From assembly GCA_946406145.1 (NCBI GenBank), contig CAMJJL010000003.1, positions 1 through 64,000 on the forward strand: a stretch of 64,000 nucleotides of DNA. The letters are read 5' to 3'. Shown piece after piece: positions 16,552 to 25,588 of the stretch. Below the pieces are notes generated by a model. That model was not told the origin of the DNA. It searched no databases and saw only the letters and a program-made list of their open reading frames with translations. The DNA comes from an uncultured Clostridia bacterium. Its GTDB lineage: Bacteria > Bacillota > Clostridia > Oscillospirales > Acutalibacteraceae. The position numbers and the translations under genes were made by a program. Position 1 is the stretch's first letter. Each line of letters opens with the position of its first letter.

Positions 16552-16651
16552 ACGGGTCACCCTCGCGGATACGCAGGGTGCGGCGGATCTCTTTGGGGAT
16601 AACGACGCGGCCGAGGTCATCGATGCGTCTGACAATTCCTGTTGCTTTCAT
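16475..16651 (-). CDS. spoVT: SpoVT N-terminal portion (33 codons) reading into the element
   Basis: ATG 16651 follows AAGGAG at good spacing. The first 33 residues are the AbrB-type DNA-binding swapped hairpin of SpoVT (RIDDLGRVVIPKEIRRTLRI, then REGDP). After the core come 25 unrelated residues encoded by the element, ending at TAG 16475-16477 (58 aa in all). As it stands it would be a truncated DNA-binding domain. Joined to 1074-1514 at the shared GDP codons it gives full SpoVT. The strong start signals support the real gene start being here. Confidence 0.93.
   Translation of the reverse strand: MKATGIVRRIDDLGRVVIPKEIRRTLRIREGDPSQTTLTPWLKFTISLFNIDKRLSLT
16552..16561. other. Right attachment core (attR)
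   Basis: A second copy of ACGGGTCACC, seven bases from a TGTCAATGTT half-site (16535-16544) on the element side and abutting the spoVT 5' codons on the other. Joining the two element-side arms around one core gives a 46-bp imperfect palindrome, the usual design of a large-serine-recombinase attP. By symmetry the central dinucleotide would be TC within GGGTCACC (inference). Confidence 0.85.
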
Positions 16652-16974
16652 ATCTGAATCTCCTTAAAATGGTACACAAATTCTTGCAACACTATTGTAT
16701 GCAGAGATGATTTTTTCATACAGAACCAATACAGGAAGAATCTGTCAGCATTGAATTATTGCAGAAAAACGGCGTGCCGAATTGCAACGATGGCGAGGCA
16801 CACTCGTTCAGCAATTATAAAAGCACCTGAAAGAACGGTTGTGCAGAAGAAACAGTGGGTATTACTTGCGTTTACTTTTACAATTAACGGGTGGACGCAC
16901 ATATTCAGAGTCCCGTTTATTGTCATTATCAGATTGTAGGAACGAACAATGCTTATTTAAAAAGGAGAATGACC
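16652..16974. other. Intergenic region upstream of spoVT and the 85-aa gene
   Basis: Holds the spoVT upstream region and the leader of the 85-aa gene. On the minus strand CATACAATA (16701-16693) resembles a forespore -10, but the spacing to a GTATG element is 15 bp, shorter than expected, so no sigma-G promoter is claimed. A 62-codon frame at 16751 lacks start signals. Confidence 0.4.
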
Positions 16975-17232
16975 ATGTTATTTGAAAGAACTTTTGTCAA
17001 ACCCGAGAACATTATGGACGCCGCCGCTCAGGAGACCTCTTCCATGCGCGATATGCGCATTATGCGCGCGCAGCGCAGTGAGAGAGGCTGGCTGCTCAAG
17101 TACATCACCCTCGACGATGATTATCCCATCGCCGCCATCGAGCGTAGCTTGACCCGCAAGCTCGGCGAGGCGGTCAGCATGGTGAACCTGCACTATGACT
17201 TCGACACCTCTGCAAGATTGATCTACGCATAA
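16975..17232 (+). CDS. Hypothetical protein (85 aa)
   Basis: ATG 16975 follows AAAGGAG; upstream in-frame ATGs lack ribosome sites. Small, soluble, mixed-charge, no recognised family. It ends SMVNLHYDFDTSARLIYA. The DNA for VNLHY shares 13 bases with the element's right-end repeat, which lies 700 bp away. A bidirectional terminator follows. Confidence 0.65.
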   Translation: MLFERTFVKPENIMDAAAQETSSMRDMRIMRAQRSERGWLLKYITLDDDYPIAAIERSLTRKLGEAVSMVNLHYDFDTSARLIYA

Positions 17233-17277
17233 ATGAAACAGCATAGTACCGCACAGTAAAATAAAACAACCAACAAA

Positions 17278-17306
17278 CAAGGCTGCCTGATAATCAGACA
17301 GCCTTG
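17278..17306. terminator. Bidirectional terminator between convergent genes
   Basis: CAAGGCTG (17278-17285) pairs with CAGCCTTG (17299-17306), and the inner CTGAT/ATCAG also pairs. A-rich and T-rich flanks on both sides. Confidence 0.8.
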
Positions 17307-17308
17307 CT

Positions 17309-17833
17309 TTAATGCGTGTTGATGGTAATGGTGAGTGTGATCAGACCGCCGACGACATAGAACAGCGGCGATACACGATTTAATAATGCGCCGATGCGAC
17401 AAAAGACATGATTTGAATGTGGATCACCGTCGGATTTGATCAGCCCGATGTTATCGAGATGGATACCGAGGCAGTAGAAGTAATGCGCACCGAAGATACA
17501 AAAGATACCCGACAGAATCAGCATGTTTGCCGTCATCGGTGCGTTCGGAAAACGATTGAAGATGATGAGCGGATTGAAGAAGATACCGACAAACGCAAGA
17601 CTGAACACAAGCGGCAGAATAACATTGCCGATAGCGATTTCCGCTTCATTTGTATTGCGGTAATAGAAGATGTTGCTGACGACAGCGAAGAGTACCAATA
17701 CCGCGAGAAATCCCCATTTCAAAGGAGCATAGCCGCTTTCCGCGCTCAGATTGCCAAAGCCTTTTGCGGCGAATAAAAGTATCAGTCCGAACACAAAGGT
17801 GATCGAATCGATCACATAAAGTTTTCTGTTCAT
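17309..17833 (-). CDS. Integral membrane protein (174 aa), unknown
   Basis: Start ATG 17833 has AAGGAGGA upstream and its TAATG overlaps the stop of the phosphatase gene, so the two are translationally coupled. Four or five hydrophobic segments are visible, with a conserved-looking CIFGAHYFYCLGIHLDNIG stretch. Function not recognised. Confidence 0.75.
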   Translation of the reverse strand: MNRKLYVIDSITFVFGLILLFAAKGFGNLSAESGYAPLKWGFLAVLVLFAVVSNIFYYRNTNEAEIAIGNVILPLVFSLAFVGIFFNPLIIFNRFPNAPMTANMLILSGIFCIFGAHYFYCLGIHLDNIGLIKSDGDPHSNHVFCRIGALLNRVSPLFYVVGGLITLTITINTH

Positions 17834-18294
17834 TAGATCCTCCTTTTGATGATATACTCCAGCAGCGCCCGACATCCTTTTGTGATATCATCCCATGTCG
17901 CCGCAAAGTCGCCCGTATACCACGGGTCGGCGACGTCGCGCGTGCTGTCGGCGTATTCCATCAGTAGGCGCACCTTGTTCTCGGGATCACTGCCGATGAT
18001 CCGCATGATGTTGCGCTGATTATTTCGATCCATGATCGGGATGTAATCGTAGCGCTCATAGTCGGCGGCGGTCATCTGACGGGCGTATTTGCCGGAGCAG
18101 GACAGACCGTGCTTTTGAAGCTCTCTGCGCGCGGGAGGATAGACGGGATTGCCCAGCTCCTCGCGGCTGGTGGCGGCGGAGGCAATCTCAAAATCCTTTT
18201 CCAGTCCCGCCTTTTTGACATAATCTTTCATCACGAATTCCGCCATCGGACTGCGGCAGATGTTCCCGTGACAGACGAATAATATCTTGACCAT
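17833..18294 (-). CDS. Low-molecular-weight protein tyrosine phosphatase
   Basis: 153 aa. N-terminal P-loop CHGNICRSPMAE (C-x5-R-S) with the catalytic Cys near residue 8, and the general-acid loop DPWYTGDF in the C-terminal half. It dephosphorylates protein tyrosine or arginine residues; the substrate cannot be read. ATG 18294 follows GGAGGTG. It leads a two-gene unit with the membrane protein downstream. Confidence 0.93.
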   Translation of the reverse strand: MVKILFVCHGNICRSPMAEFVMKDYVKKAGLEKDFEIASAATSREELGNPVYPPARRELQKHGLSCSGKYARQMTAADYERYDYIPIMDRNNQRNIMRIIGSDPENKVRLLMEYADSTRDVADPWYTGDFAATWDDITKGCRALLEYIIKRRI

Positions 18295-18309
18295 ATCGCA
18301 CCTCCATAT

Positions 18310-18390
18310 TCTGATCGTTATTGCAAAGGATAAGATGGAGATTGCCGCGTCGGAACGATGTTCCTCCTCGCAATGGCAATCTGAAATGCG
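18310..18390. repeat. Fragment of a dispersed repeat (family C)
   Basis: GATTGCCGCGTCGGAACGATG and CCTCCTCGCAATGGCAATC form a stem-like palindrome of the GTCATTGCGAAG family also seen at 24041-24240 and 28011-28159. Confidence 0.5.
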
Positions 18391-18531
18391 CCCCGCGGTA
18401 ATCTCAACCAAGCAATTGATCCTGATATCAGTATACCATACTAAGGTAATATTGTACAGTTTTCCGGTCAGAATCTTGTATGCTATGAGGATAGAAAAAA
18501 CGTCGACAATACTGGTATAATATAAATGATA

Positions 18532-18576
18532 GTCTCCCTTTCCTAAGGGAGGTGGGCGCGCTTGCGCGCTCGGAGG
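18532..18576 (+). repeat. Double-hairpin repeat (family A)
   Basis: First hairpin CTCCCTTTCCTAAGGGAG, then GTGG, second hairpin GCGCGC-TT-GCGCGC, then GGAGGGTTG. It sits 32 bp before the glpK start. Same architecture as the other family A copies but a different second stem. Confidence 0.75.
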
Positions 18577-18581
18577 GTTGA

Positions 18582-20099
<1,518 letters not shown>

Positions 20100-20113
20100 A
20101 GTGAGGAGCTAAA

Positions 20114-20172
20114 AAGGCTTCCCCTCGGGGGGAAGCTGTCAGACAGACATGTCTGACTGATGAGGGGATAAC
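20114..20172 (+). repeat. Double-hairpin repeat (family A), left flank of the DUF559 gene
   Basis: First hairpin GCTTCCCCTC/GGGGGGAAGC, second hairpin GTCAGACA-GACA-TGTCTGAC, then TGATGAGGGG. Direct orientation; an inverted copy lies on the other side of the DUF559 gene. Confidence 0.8.
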
Positions 20173-20209
20173 CTATTCTTTCAATCTGTTTTTCAAAGAG
20201 TGGTGAACG

Positions 20210-20575
20210 ATGCAGAATAAACTAACCGGTTTTTCACAAAAGCTCCGTAAGAATATGACAAAAGAAGAAAGACACCTTTGGTATGATTATCTGAAACGAT
20301 TACCTGTTACTGTGAATCGTCAAAAGGTAATCGGAGAATATATCGTTGATTTTTATGTCGCCGAAGCAAGAATAATAATTGAACTCGACGGTTCACAACA
20401 TTATTCAGAAGCCGGAGAACACCACGATAGAGAACGTGATGATTATTTCAGAAGAATCGGGGTTAAAGTGTTGCGATATACCAATCGACAAATACATAAA
20501 GAGTTTGACAATGTATGTCATGACATCGGGCGTCAAATTGAGAGTTCGATGAAAGGAAGAAAACTCTTTGTATAA
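20210..20575 (+). CDS. DUF559 (Vsr/REase-like) endonuclease-domain protein
   Basis: 121 aa. The core of the PD-(D/E)xK-related DUF559 fold is visible: LRKNMTKEERHLWY, FRRQ-like VNRQKVIGEYIVDFYV, IIELDGSQHY and VLRYTNRQI. The D of VDFY and the E-x-D of IELDG are the likely catalytic residues. Members are predicted nucleases related to very-short-patch repair endonucleases. The gene interrupts the glycerol operon and is bracketed by inverted family A repeats, and it is more AT-rich than its neighbours, which suggests a mobile unit. Confidence 0.88.
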   Translation: MQNKLTGFSQKLRKNMTKEERHLWYDYLKRLPVTVNRQKVIGEYIVDFYVAEARIIIELDGSQHYSEAGEHHDRERDDYFRRIGVKVLRYTNRQIHKEFDNVCHDIGRQIESSMKGRKLFV

Positions 20576-20594
20576 AGCATTTGGATGCAAGGTG

Positions 20595-20645
20595 AGCCCC
20601 TCATCCGTCAACGTTGTTGACACCTTCCCCCCGAGGGGAAGGCTA
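20595..20645 (-). repeat. Double-hairpin repeat (family A), inverted copy right of the DUF559 gene
   Basis: Read on the minus strand: CCTTCCCCTC/GGGGGGAAGG hairpin, then GTCAAC-AAC-GTTGAC, then GGATGAGGGG. With the copy at 20114 it brackets the DUF559 gene. Confidence 0.8.
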
Positions 20646-20673
20646 TTGATCCAATAAGTGAGGAACAAGATTT

Positions 20674-22119
20674 ATGTACGACATTATCATCCTCGGCGCA
20701 GGCGTGATCGGTTGCGCCGTGGCGAGAGAACTCAGCAAATACAACGCCAAGATACTGGTGCTCGAGAAAAACGAGGACGTATGCTCCGGCACCAGCAAGG
20801 CGAACAGCGGCATTGTCCACTCGGGCTATGACGCGCACAACGGTACCCTCAAGGCAAGGTTCAATATCGAGGGCAACCGCATGATGGGCGACGTCTGCAA
20901 TGAGCTGGACGTTCCCTTCGACCGTATCGGTTCGCTGACCGTCTGCACGGATGAAAAGAATATCTCCGATCTCGAAGCGCTCAAAGAGAGGGGAGAGAAG
21001 AACGGGGTAGAGGGTCTCACGATCCTCAGTCGTGAAGATCTGCTCAAAGTGGAGCCGCATATCGGCGATGAGGTCGTTGCCGCGCTCTACGCGCCCACGG
21101 CAGGCGTGATATGTCCGTTCAAGCTGACCATTGCTTTTGCCGAAAACGCCGCCGTCAACGGCACAGAATTCCGCTTTGATACCGAGGTAAAAAAGGTATA
21201 TTGTGATAACGGGATTTGGCACGTTGTGACCGATGACGAAGAATATACGGCCGCGGTCGTCGTCAATGCGGCAGGCGTTTACGCGGATGTGTTCCACAAT
21301 ATGGTATCCGAAAAGAAGCTCCGCATCACGCCGCGCCGCGGTGATTATATCCTGCTTGACCGTGCGGTAGGGGGCTTTGTGAACCATACCATCTTCCAGC
21401 TGCCCACCAAGCTCGGTAAGGGTGTGTTGGTCACACCCACCGTCCACGGCAACACCATCGTCGGTCCCACCGCTGTGGATATGGACGACAAGGAGTGTAC
21501 CGCCACCTCTGCCGGCGGTATCGACAGCGTGATCGAAAAGTCGGCACTGAGCGTCAAGAATCTCCCTATTCGTCAGGTCATTACCTCCTTTGCGGGCTTA
21601 CGCGCGCATGAGGACGGAGGCGATTTCATCCTCGGCGAGCCGGATGACGCGCCCGGCTTCTTTGACTGCGCCGGTATCGAAAGCCCCGGCTTGACCGCGT
21701 CGCCTGCCATCGGCGTGTATATCGCCGATTTGATACAGAAAAAATACAGCCTGAGCGAGAAAGCGGATTTCATCGCTCAGCGCAAGGATATATTGAATCC
21801 CTCGACCTTATCGCTCGAGGAGCGTAACGAGCTGATCAAACGTGAACCTGCATACGGCACCATCATCTGCCGATGTGAATCTGTCACCGAGGGCGAGATC
21901 CTCGACGCGATCCGCCGCCCTGTCGGCGCACGCTCACTCGACGGCGTCAAGCGCCGCACACGTGCAGGTATGGGTCGCTGTCAGGCTGGTTTTTGCAGCC
22001 CCAAGGTGATGGAGATTTTGCGCCGTGAGCTGGACATCGACCTCACACAGGTCACAAAGAGCGGCGGCAAATCCACGATCGTCAACGCGCGTACAAAGGA
22101 CGGTGACAGTAATGAATAA
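20674..22119 (+). CDS. FAD-dependent glycerol-3-phosphate dehydrogenase (GlpA-like) with BFD [2Fe-2S] domain
   Basis: 481 aa. N-terminal DAO-type FAD fold (IILGAGVIGCAVAREL; LVLEKNEDV; NSGIVHSGYDA) and a C-terminal BFD-like iron-sulfur domain with CRCESVTEGEI and CQAGFC. This layout is that of anaerobic GlpA-type enzymes that oxidise glycerol-3-phosphate to dihydroxyacetone phosphate. The glpK, second FAD oxidoreductase and DUF1667 neighbours support that reading. The stop overlaps the next gene by 8 bp. Confidence 0.9.
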   Translation: MYDIIILGAGVIGCAVARELSKYNAKILVLEKNEDVCSGTSKANSGIVHSGYDAHNGTLKARFNIEGNRMMGDVCNELDVPFDRIGSLTVCTDEKNISDLEALKERGEKNGVEGLTILSREDLLKVEPHIGDEVVAALYAPTAGVICPFKLTIAFAENAAVNGTEFRFDTEVKKVYCDNGIWHVVTDDEEYTAAVVVNAAGVYADVFHNMVSEKKLRITPRRGDYILLDRAVGGFVNHTIFQLPTKLGKGVLVTPTVHGNTIVGPTAVDMDDKECTATSAGGIDSVIEKSALSVKNLPIRQVITSFAGLRAHEDGGDFILGEPDDAPGFFDCAGIESPGLTASPAIGVYIADLIQKKYSLSEKADFIAQRKDILNPSTLSLEERNELIKREPAYGTIICRCESVTEGEILDAIRRPVGARSLDGVKRRTRAGMGRCQAGFCSPKVMEILRRELDIDLTQVTKSGGKSTIVNARTKDGDSNE

Positions 22120-23374
22120 AGTAGATATCGTCATCGTCGGCGGAGGTCCCGCGGGACTGGCGGCGGCTGTCGCGGCATATGACGACGGCGCAAAAAGCAT
22201 TTTGATCTTAGAGCGTGACGAGCAGCTCGGCGGCATTCTCAACCAGTGCATCCACAACGGCTTCGGTCTGCACACCTTCAAGGAGGAACTGACAGGCCCC
22301 GAGTACGCCGATCGCTTTATCCGGCAAGTGAGCGAACGCAAGATTCCTTTCCTGCTGAACACCATGGTCATGGAGATCTCACCCGACAGGGTCGTGACCG
22401 CTATGAACCGTGAGGACGGCATGTTTCAGATCAAGGCAAAGGCGGTCATCCTCGCGATGGGCTGTCGTGAACGGCCCCGTGGGGCTTTGAATATCCCCGG
22501 CTACCGACCCGCCGGCATTTTTTCGGCAGGAACGGCACAGAGATTGGTCAACATCGAGGGCTATATGCCCGGCAAAGAGGTCGTCATCCTCGGCTCGGGC
22601 GATATCGGACTGATCATGGCGCGCCGCATGACCTTAGAGGGCGCAAAGGTGAAGCTCGTCGCAGAGCTGATGCCGTACTCGGGCGGCTTGAAGCGCAATA
22701 TCGTCCAGTGTCTGGATGATTTCGATATCCCTCTGCGATTATCGCACACGGTCGTGGATATCGAGGGCAAGGAGCATATCACCGCCGTGACCATCGCCGA
22801 GGTCGGCGCCGACTGCAAGCCGATCAAGGGCACGGAGGAACGTTATACCTGTGATACCCTGCTCCTGTCCTGCGGTCTGATCCCCGAAAATGAGCTGAGC
22901 ACCGCCGCCGGTGTAGCACTCAGTCCCGTGACGGGCGGTCCTGTCGTCAACGAAAGTCTGGAGACCAACATCGAGGGCGTTTTTGCCTGCGGCAATGTCC
23001 TGCATGTGCACGACCTTGTGGACTTTGTATCGGAAGAAGCGGCAAAAGCAGGCGTGACCGCGTCACGTTTTGCGCGCGGTGAACGCTCCGCTGACAGCGG
23101 CAGAGAGATCGCCGTCAAGACTGAGGGCGGCGTGCGCTACACTGTGCCTGTTACCGTTCGTCCCGATCATGTTGAGGAAAATCTGACGATCCGTTTTCGC
23201 GTAGGAGATGTGTACAAGGATTCCTATGTCAGCGTGTATTTTGACGATACCCGCGTCCGCCATCAAAAGAAGCGTATCTTAGCGCCCGGCGAGATGGAAC
23301 AGGTCGTCATCCTGAAGAAACAACTGGATGAGATCCCTGATCTGAAAACGATCACGGTGAAGATAGAGCCATAG
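22112..23374 (+). CDS. FAD/NAD(P)-dependent oxidoreductase, partner of the GlpA-like protein
   Basis: 420 aa. N-terminal IVIVGGGPAGLAAAVAAYDDG, a central NAD-binding GSGDIGLIMARRM, and GVFACGNVLHVHDLVDFVSEE near the end of the flavin fold. The C-terminal 70 residues form a separate beta-rich domain. The start ATG 22112 lies inside the upstream stop overlap (ATGAATAA); a longer frame upstream is a shadow of the GlpA-like gene. It probably carries electrons from glycerol-3-phosphate oxidation; the acceptor is unknown. Confidence 0.88.
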   Translation: MNKVDIVIVGGGPAGLAAAVAAYDDGAKSILILERDEQLGGILNQCIHNGFGLHTFKEELTGPEYADRFIRQVSERKIPFLLNTMVMEISPDRVVTAMNREDGMFQIKAKAVILAMGCRERPRGALNIPGYRPAGIFSAGTAQRLVNIEGYMPGKEVVILGSGDIGLIMARRMTLEGAKVKLVAELMPYSGGLKRNIVQCLDDFDIPLRLSHTVVDIEGKEHITAVTIAEVGADCKPIKGTEERYTCDTLLLSCGLIPENELSTAAGVALSPVTGGPVVNESLETNIEGVFACGNVLHVHDLVDFVSEEAAKAGVTASRFARGERSADSGREIAVKTEGGVRYTVPVTVRPDHVEENLTIRFRVGDVYKDSYVSVYFDDTRVRHQKKRILAPGEMEQVVILKKQLDEIPDLKTITVKIEP

Positions 23375-23375
23375 C

Positions 23376-23522
23376 CTCCCTTTCCTAAGGGAGGTGGCCC
23401 GAAGGGCGGAGGGTTGCAACCCCCGGTCGCCTTCCGATATAACAATTCACGCGGTGAGGCGGAAACGCATCCACCTCATCCGCTTCACTTCGTTCAGCAC
23501 CTTCCCCTTAAGGGGAAGGCTC
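23376..23522. repeat. Two family A double-hairpin repeats between oxidoreductase and DUF1667 genes
   Basis: 23376-23418 has hairpin CTCCCTTTCCTAAGGGAG then CCC-GAA-GGG. 23460-23522 holds an inverted copy with CCTTCCCCTTAAGGGGAAGG and a weaker second stem, ending just before the DUF1667 ribosome site. Confidence 0.7.
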
Positions 23523-23536
23523 AGAAAGGAACAACA

Positions 23537-23896
23537 ATGGAAATCAAAGAACTCACCTGTATCAACTGTCCGATGGGCTGTCTGCTGACCGTCGAGATGG
23601 ACGGCGAAGAGATCAGGGATATCAGCGGCTACACCTGTCCGCGCGGCAAGACCTATGCCGAAAAAGAGGTCACCAACCCCACCCGTGTCGTCACCTCGAC
23701 GATCAAGGTCACAGGCGGCAAGAAGGATCGCGTCGCTTGCAAAACGCAGTACGACATCCCCAAGGATAAGATCGGCGCGGTGATGGAGGCGATCAACGCG
23801 GCTCAGGCACAGGCGCCCGTCGTGATTGGCGAGGTGCTGATCGCGGACGTCGCCGGCACCGGTGTGGACGTCGTCGCCACCGCACATGCGGTTTAG
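23537..23896 (+). CDS. DUF1667 protein of the glycerol-3-phosphate operon
   Basis: 119 aa. Two cysteine motifs near the N-terminus (CINCPMGC and later YTCPRGK) suggest a small metal or Fe-S site. Members usually sit beside GlpA-like and FAD oxidoreductase genes, as here, and probably form part of the redox complex. ATG 23537 has AGAAAGGA upstream; the longer open frame reads through repeat DNA. Confidence 0.9.
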   Translation: MEIKELTCINCPMGCLLTVEMDGEEIRDISGYTCPRGKTYAEKEVTNPTRVVTSTIKVTGGKKDRVACKTQYDIPKDKIGAVMEAINAAQAQAPVVIGEVLIADVAGTGVDVVATAHAV

Positions 23897-23965
23897 TGTA
23901 TTAAATCGTTGAAAAGTGCGCAATAAACCATCCATATCAAATCTTATATTTGGTGAAAACAGAGT

Positions 23966-23997
23966 AAATGCCGATTGTCCGTTGACTTTCGGCATTT
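23966..23997 (+). terminator. Terminator of the glycerol operon
   Basis: AAATGCCGA (23966-23974) pairs with TCGGCATTT (23989-23997), followed by T-rich sequence. Confidence 0.8.
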
Positions 23998-24040
23998 TGT
24001 TGTTTATATTGTACCTTGGAATAATCCATCAATAATAATT

Positions 24041-24240
24041 GTCATTGCGAAGCCCTTTAACCGGGTTCCCCGACACGCCCCGCGTGTTGGGGAGAGGAGG
24101 AGTCGCGGAGCAAGGTCAAGGCATACCAACCGGATATGCCTACCGCGCAAAGCGAACGACGACGACGTGGCAATCCCACAAAGCAGGAGTACAGCGGTGT
24201 GGGATTCCCACGTCGGGAGCAATCCCTCCTCGGAATGACA
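24041..24240. repeat. Palindromic repeat element (family C, about 200 bp)
   Basis: Ends are inverted: GTCATTGCGAAG at the left and the complement of GTCATTCCGAGG at the right. The inside holds several nested hairpins. It fills the gap before the PTS gene. Confidence 0.65.
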
Positions 24241-24260
24241 CTTTATCGGAGGGGAATAAT

Positions 24261-25334
24261 TTGGAAAAATTTAAAGAGTTTTTAAAACGCAAGAATATTG
24301 AGATCTCGTGGAAGCGCTACGGTATCGACGCGCTCGGCGCAATGGCACAGGGTTTGTTCTGTTCCCTGTTGATCGGTACGATCATCAAGACTATCGGCGT
24401 ACTGTCGGGCTGGCAGTTCTTTACCGATATCGGTACCTACGCGATGGCGGTGTCGGGTCCTGCAATGGCGGTCGCCATCGGCTATGCGCTCAAGGCCGAT
24501 CCCATGGTGCTGTTCTCACTGGCGGCAGTCGGTTGGGCGGCAAATGCCGAGGGCGGCGCAGGCGGTCCGTTGGCGGTTCTGGTCATCGCGATCATCGCCG
24601 CCGAATGCGGCAAGGCGGTCAGTAAGGAAACCAAGGTCGATATCCTCGTGACTCCTGCGGTGACGATCCTCGTCGGCGTGGCGCTGGCGAAATTGATCGC
24701 GCCCCCGATCGGTACGGCGGCAAGCTGGTTCGGCTTGCTGATCGACTCGGCAACAAAGCTCCAACCCTTCCTGATGGGCGTCGTGGTATCTGTGCTGGTC
24801 GGTATCGCACTGACCCTGCCGATCAGTTCGGCGGCGATCTGCTCGGTGCTCGCGCTCACGGGACTTGCCGGTGGTGCTGCCGTGGCAGGCTGCTGCGCGC
24901 AGATGGTCGGTTTTGCGGTGATGTCCTTCCGTGAGAACCGTTGGGGCGGACTGGTCAGCCAAGGGCTGGGCACCTCGATGCTCCAGATGCCGAACATCGT
25001 CAAGAATCCGCGTATCTGGATCGCGCCCATCGTGACCTCCGCGATCACCGGGCCGATCGCGACCTGTGTGTTCAAGCTCCAGATGAACGGCGCGCCGATC
25101 AACTCGGGCATGGGCACCTGCGGATTGTGCGGTCAGATCGGCGTGATTACCGGATGGTTCAATCCGTCTGAGGAAGCAATCGCGAAAGGCGCTGCAACAA
25201 TCACACCCGGCGTGATGGACTGGATCGGACTGATCCTGATCTGTATCGTACTCCCTGCCGTAATCACGCCGCTGATCAACCTGATCCTGCGCAAGGTCGG
25301 ATGGGTCAAGGACGGCGATTTGAAGCTGGCATAA
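24261..25334 (+). CDS. PTS-type sugar transporter subunit IIC (PTS_EIIC_2 family)
   Basis: 357 aa, 9 or 10 membrane segments, Gly/Ala-rich, with conserved polar breaks such as LPISSAAICSVL and NSGMGTCGLCGQIG. The start is TTG 24261: GGAGGGG lies 6 bp upstream, and the frame further upstream is repeat DNA. No IIA or IIB gene is adjacent, which is common for this family; substrate unknown. Confidence 0.85.
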   Translation: MEKFKEFLKRKNIEISWKRYGIDALGAMAQGLFCSLLIGTIIKTIGVLSGWQFFTDIGTYAMAVSGPAMAVAIGYALKADPMVLFSLAAVGWAANAEGGAGGPLAVLVIAIIAAECGKAVSKETKVDILVTPAVTILVGVALAKLIAPPIGTAASWFGLLIDSATKLQPFLMGVVVSVLVGIALTLPISSAAICSVLALTGLAGGAAVAGCCAQMVGFAVMSFRENRWGGLVSQGLGTSMLQMPNIVKNPRIWIAPIVTSAITGPIATCVFKLQMNGAPINSGMGTCGLCGQIGVITGWFNPSEEAIAKGAATITPGVMDWIGLILICIVLPAVITPLINLILRKVGWVKDGDLKLA

Positions 25335-25349
25335 TATATTGATGTTAAA

Positions 25350-25376
25350 GACACCTGCTGTGAAGCGGGTGTTTTT
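25350..25376 (+). terminator. Terminator after the PTS gene
   Basis: ACACCTGC/GCGGGTGT stem followed by TTTTTG. Confidence 0.8.
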
Positions 25377-25470
25377 GCTTTTCACAGATAGGGTTAAGAG
25401 GGTATATAGCTCTCACTCATATAGACGCTGTGCGCTTATGTGTAGAGAAGATTTGAAAAAAATAAAAAAA

Positions 25471-25543
25471 TTATCGTTTTTCGTTAAAAATCTATTGACA
25501 AATGAAAAAACCATGCTATAATACAGTTAACGATAAACGTTAA
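25471..25543 (+). promoter_or_regulatory. Promoter with two flanking operator-like sites
   Basis: TTGACA at 25495-25500, 16-bp spacer, TATAAT at 25517-25522. A 17-bp site TTATCGTTTTTCGTTAA (25471-25487) lies upstream and TTAACGATAAACGTTAA (25527-25543) downstream; each is an inverted or direct version of TTAACGnnnAACG. Likely bound by the HTH protein encoded at 26276 (inference). Confidence 0.7.
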
Positions 25544-25588
25544 ATAATTTGTCTGTTAAATCAATTTTTTGATGAAAAGGAGAAAATC

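Larger units (their letters stand above)
1514..16561. mobile_element. 15.0-kb serine-recombinase element inserted in spoVT (candidate skin-like intervening element)
   Basis: Seen: the N-terminal codons of spoVT stop being homologous at 16552 and the C-terminal codons resume at 1514. Both edges carry the same 10-bp core (ACGGGTCACC on the plus strand). A large serine recombinase is coded at the left edge, pointing outward. Cargo comprises a 78-aa protein, rfbC remnant, DUF4143 ATPase, recQ, small proteins and UDP-sugar genes; no phage structural or conjugation genes are present. Known: sporulation genes such as sigK are split in some Bacilli and Clostridia by elements removed in the mother cell. 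Inferred: recombination between the two cores deletes 15,038 bp and leaves an uninterrupted 180-codon spoVT. The window cannot show whether this happens during sporulation or only on transfer. Confidence 0.9.

Noticed and set aside
16681-16760. Sigma-G promoter for spoVT
   Set aside because: A CATACAATA element is present but the -35-like GTATG is only 15 bp away, short of the usual spacing; not strong enough to annotate as a promoter.
16751-16939. 62-codon frame upstream of the 85-aa gene
   Set aside because: No ribosome site and no resemblance to any family; probably non-coding leader.
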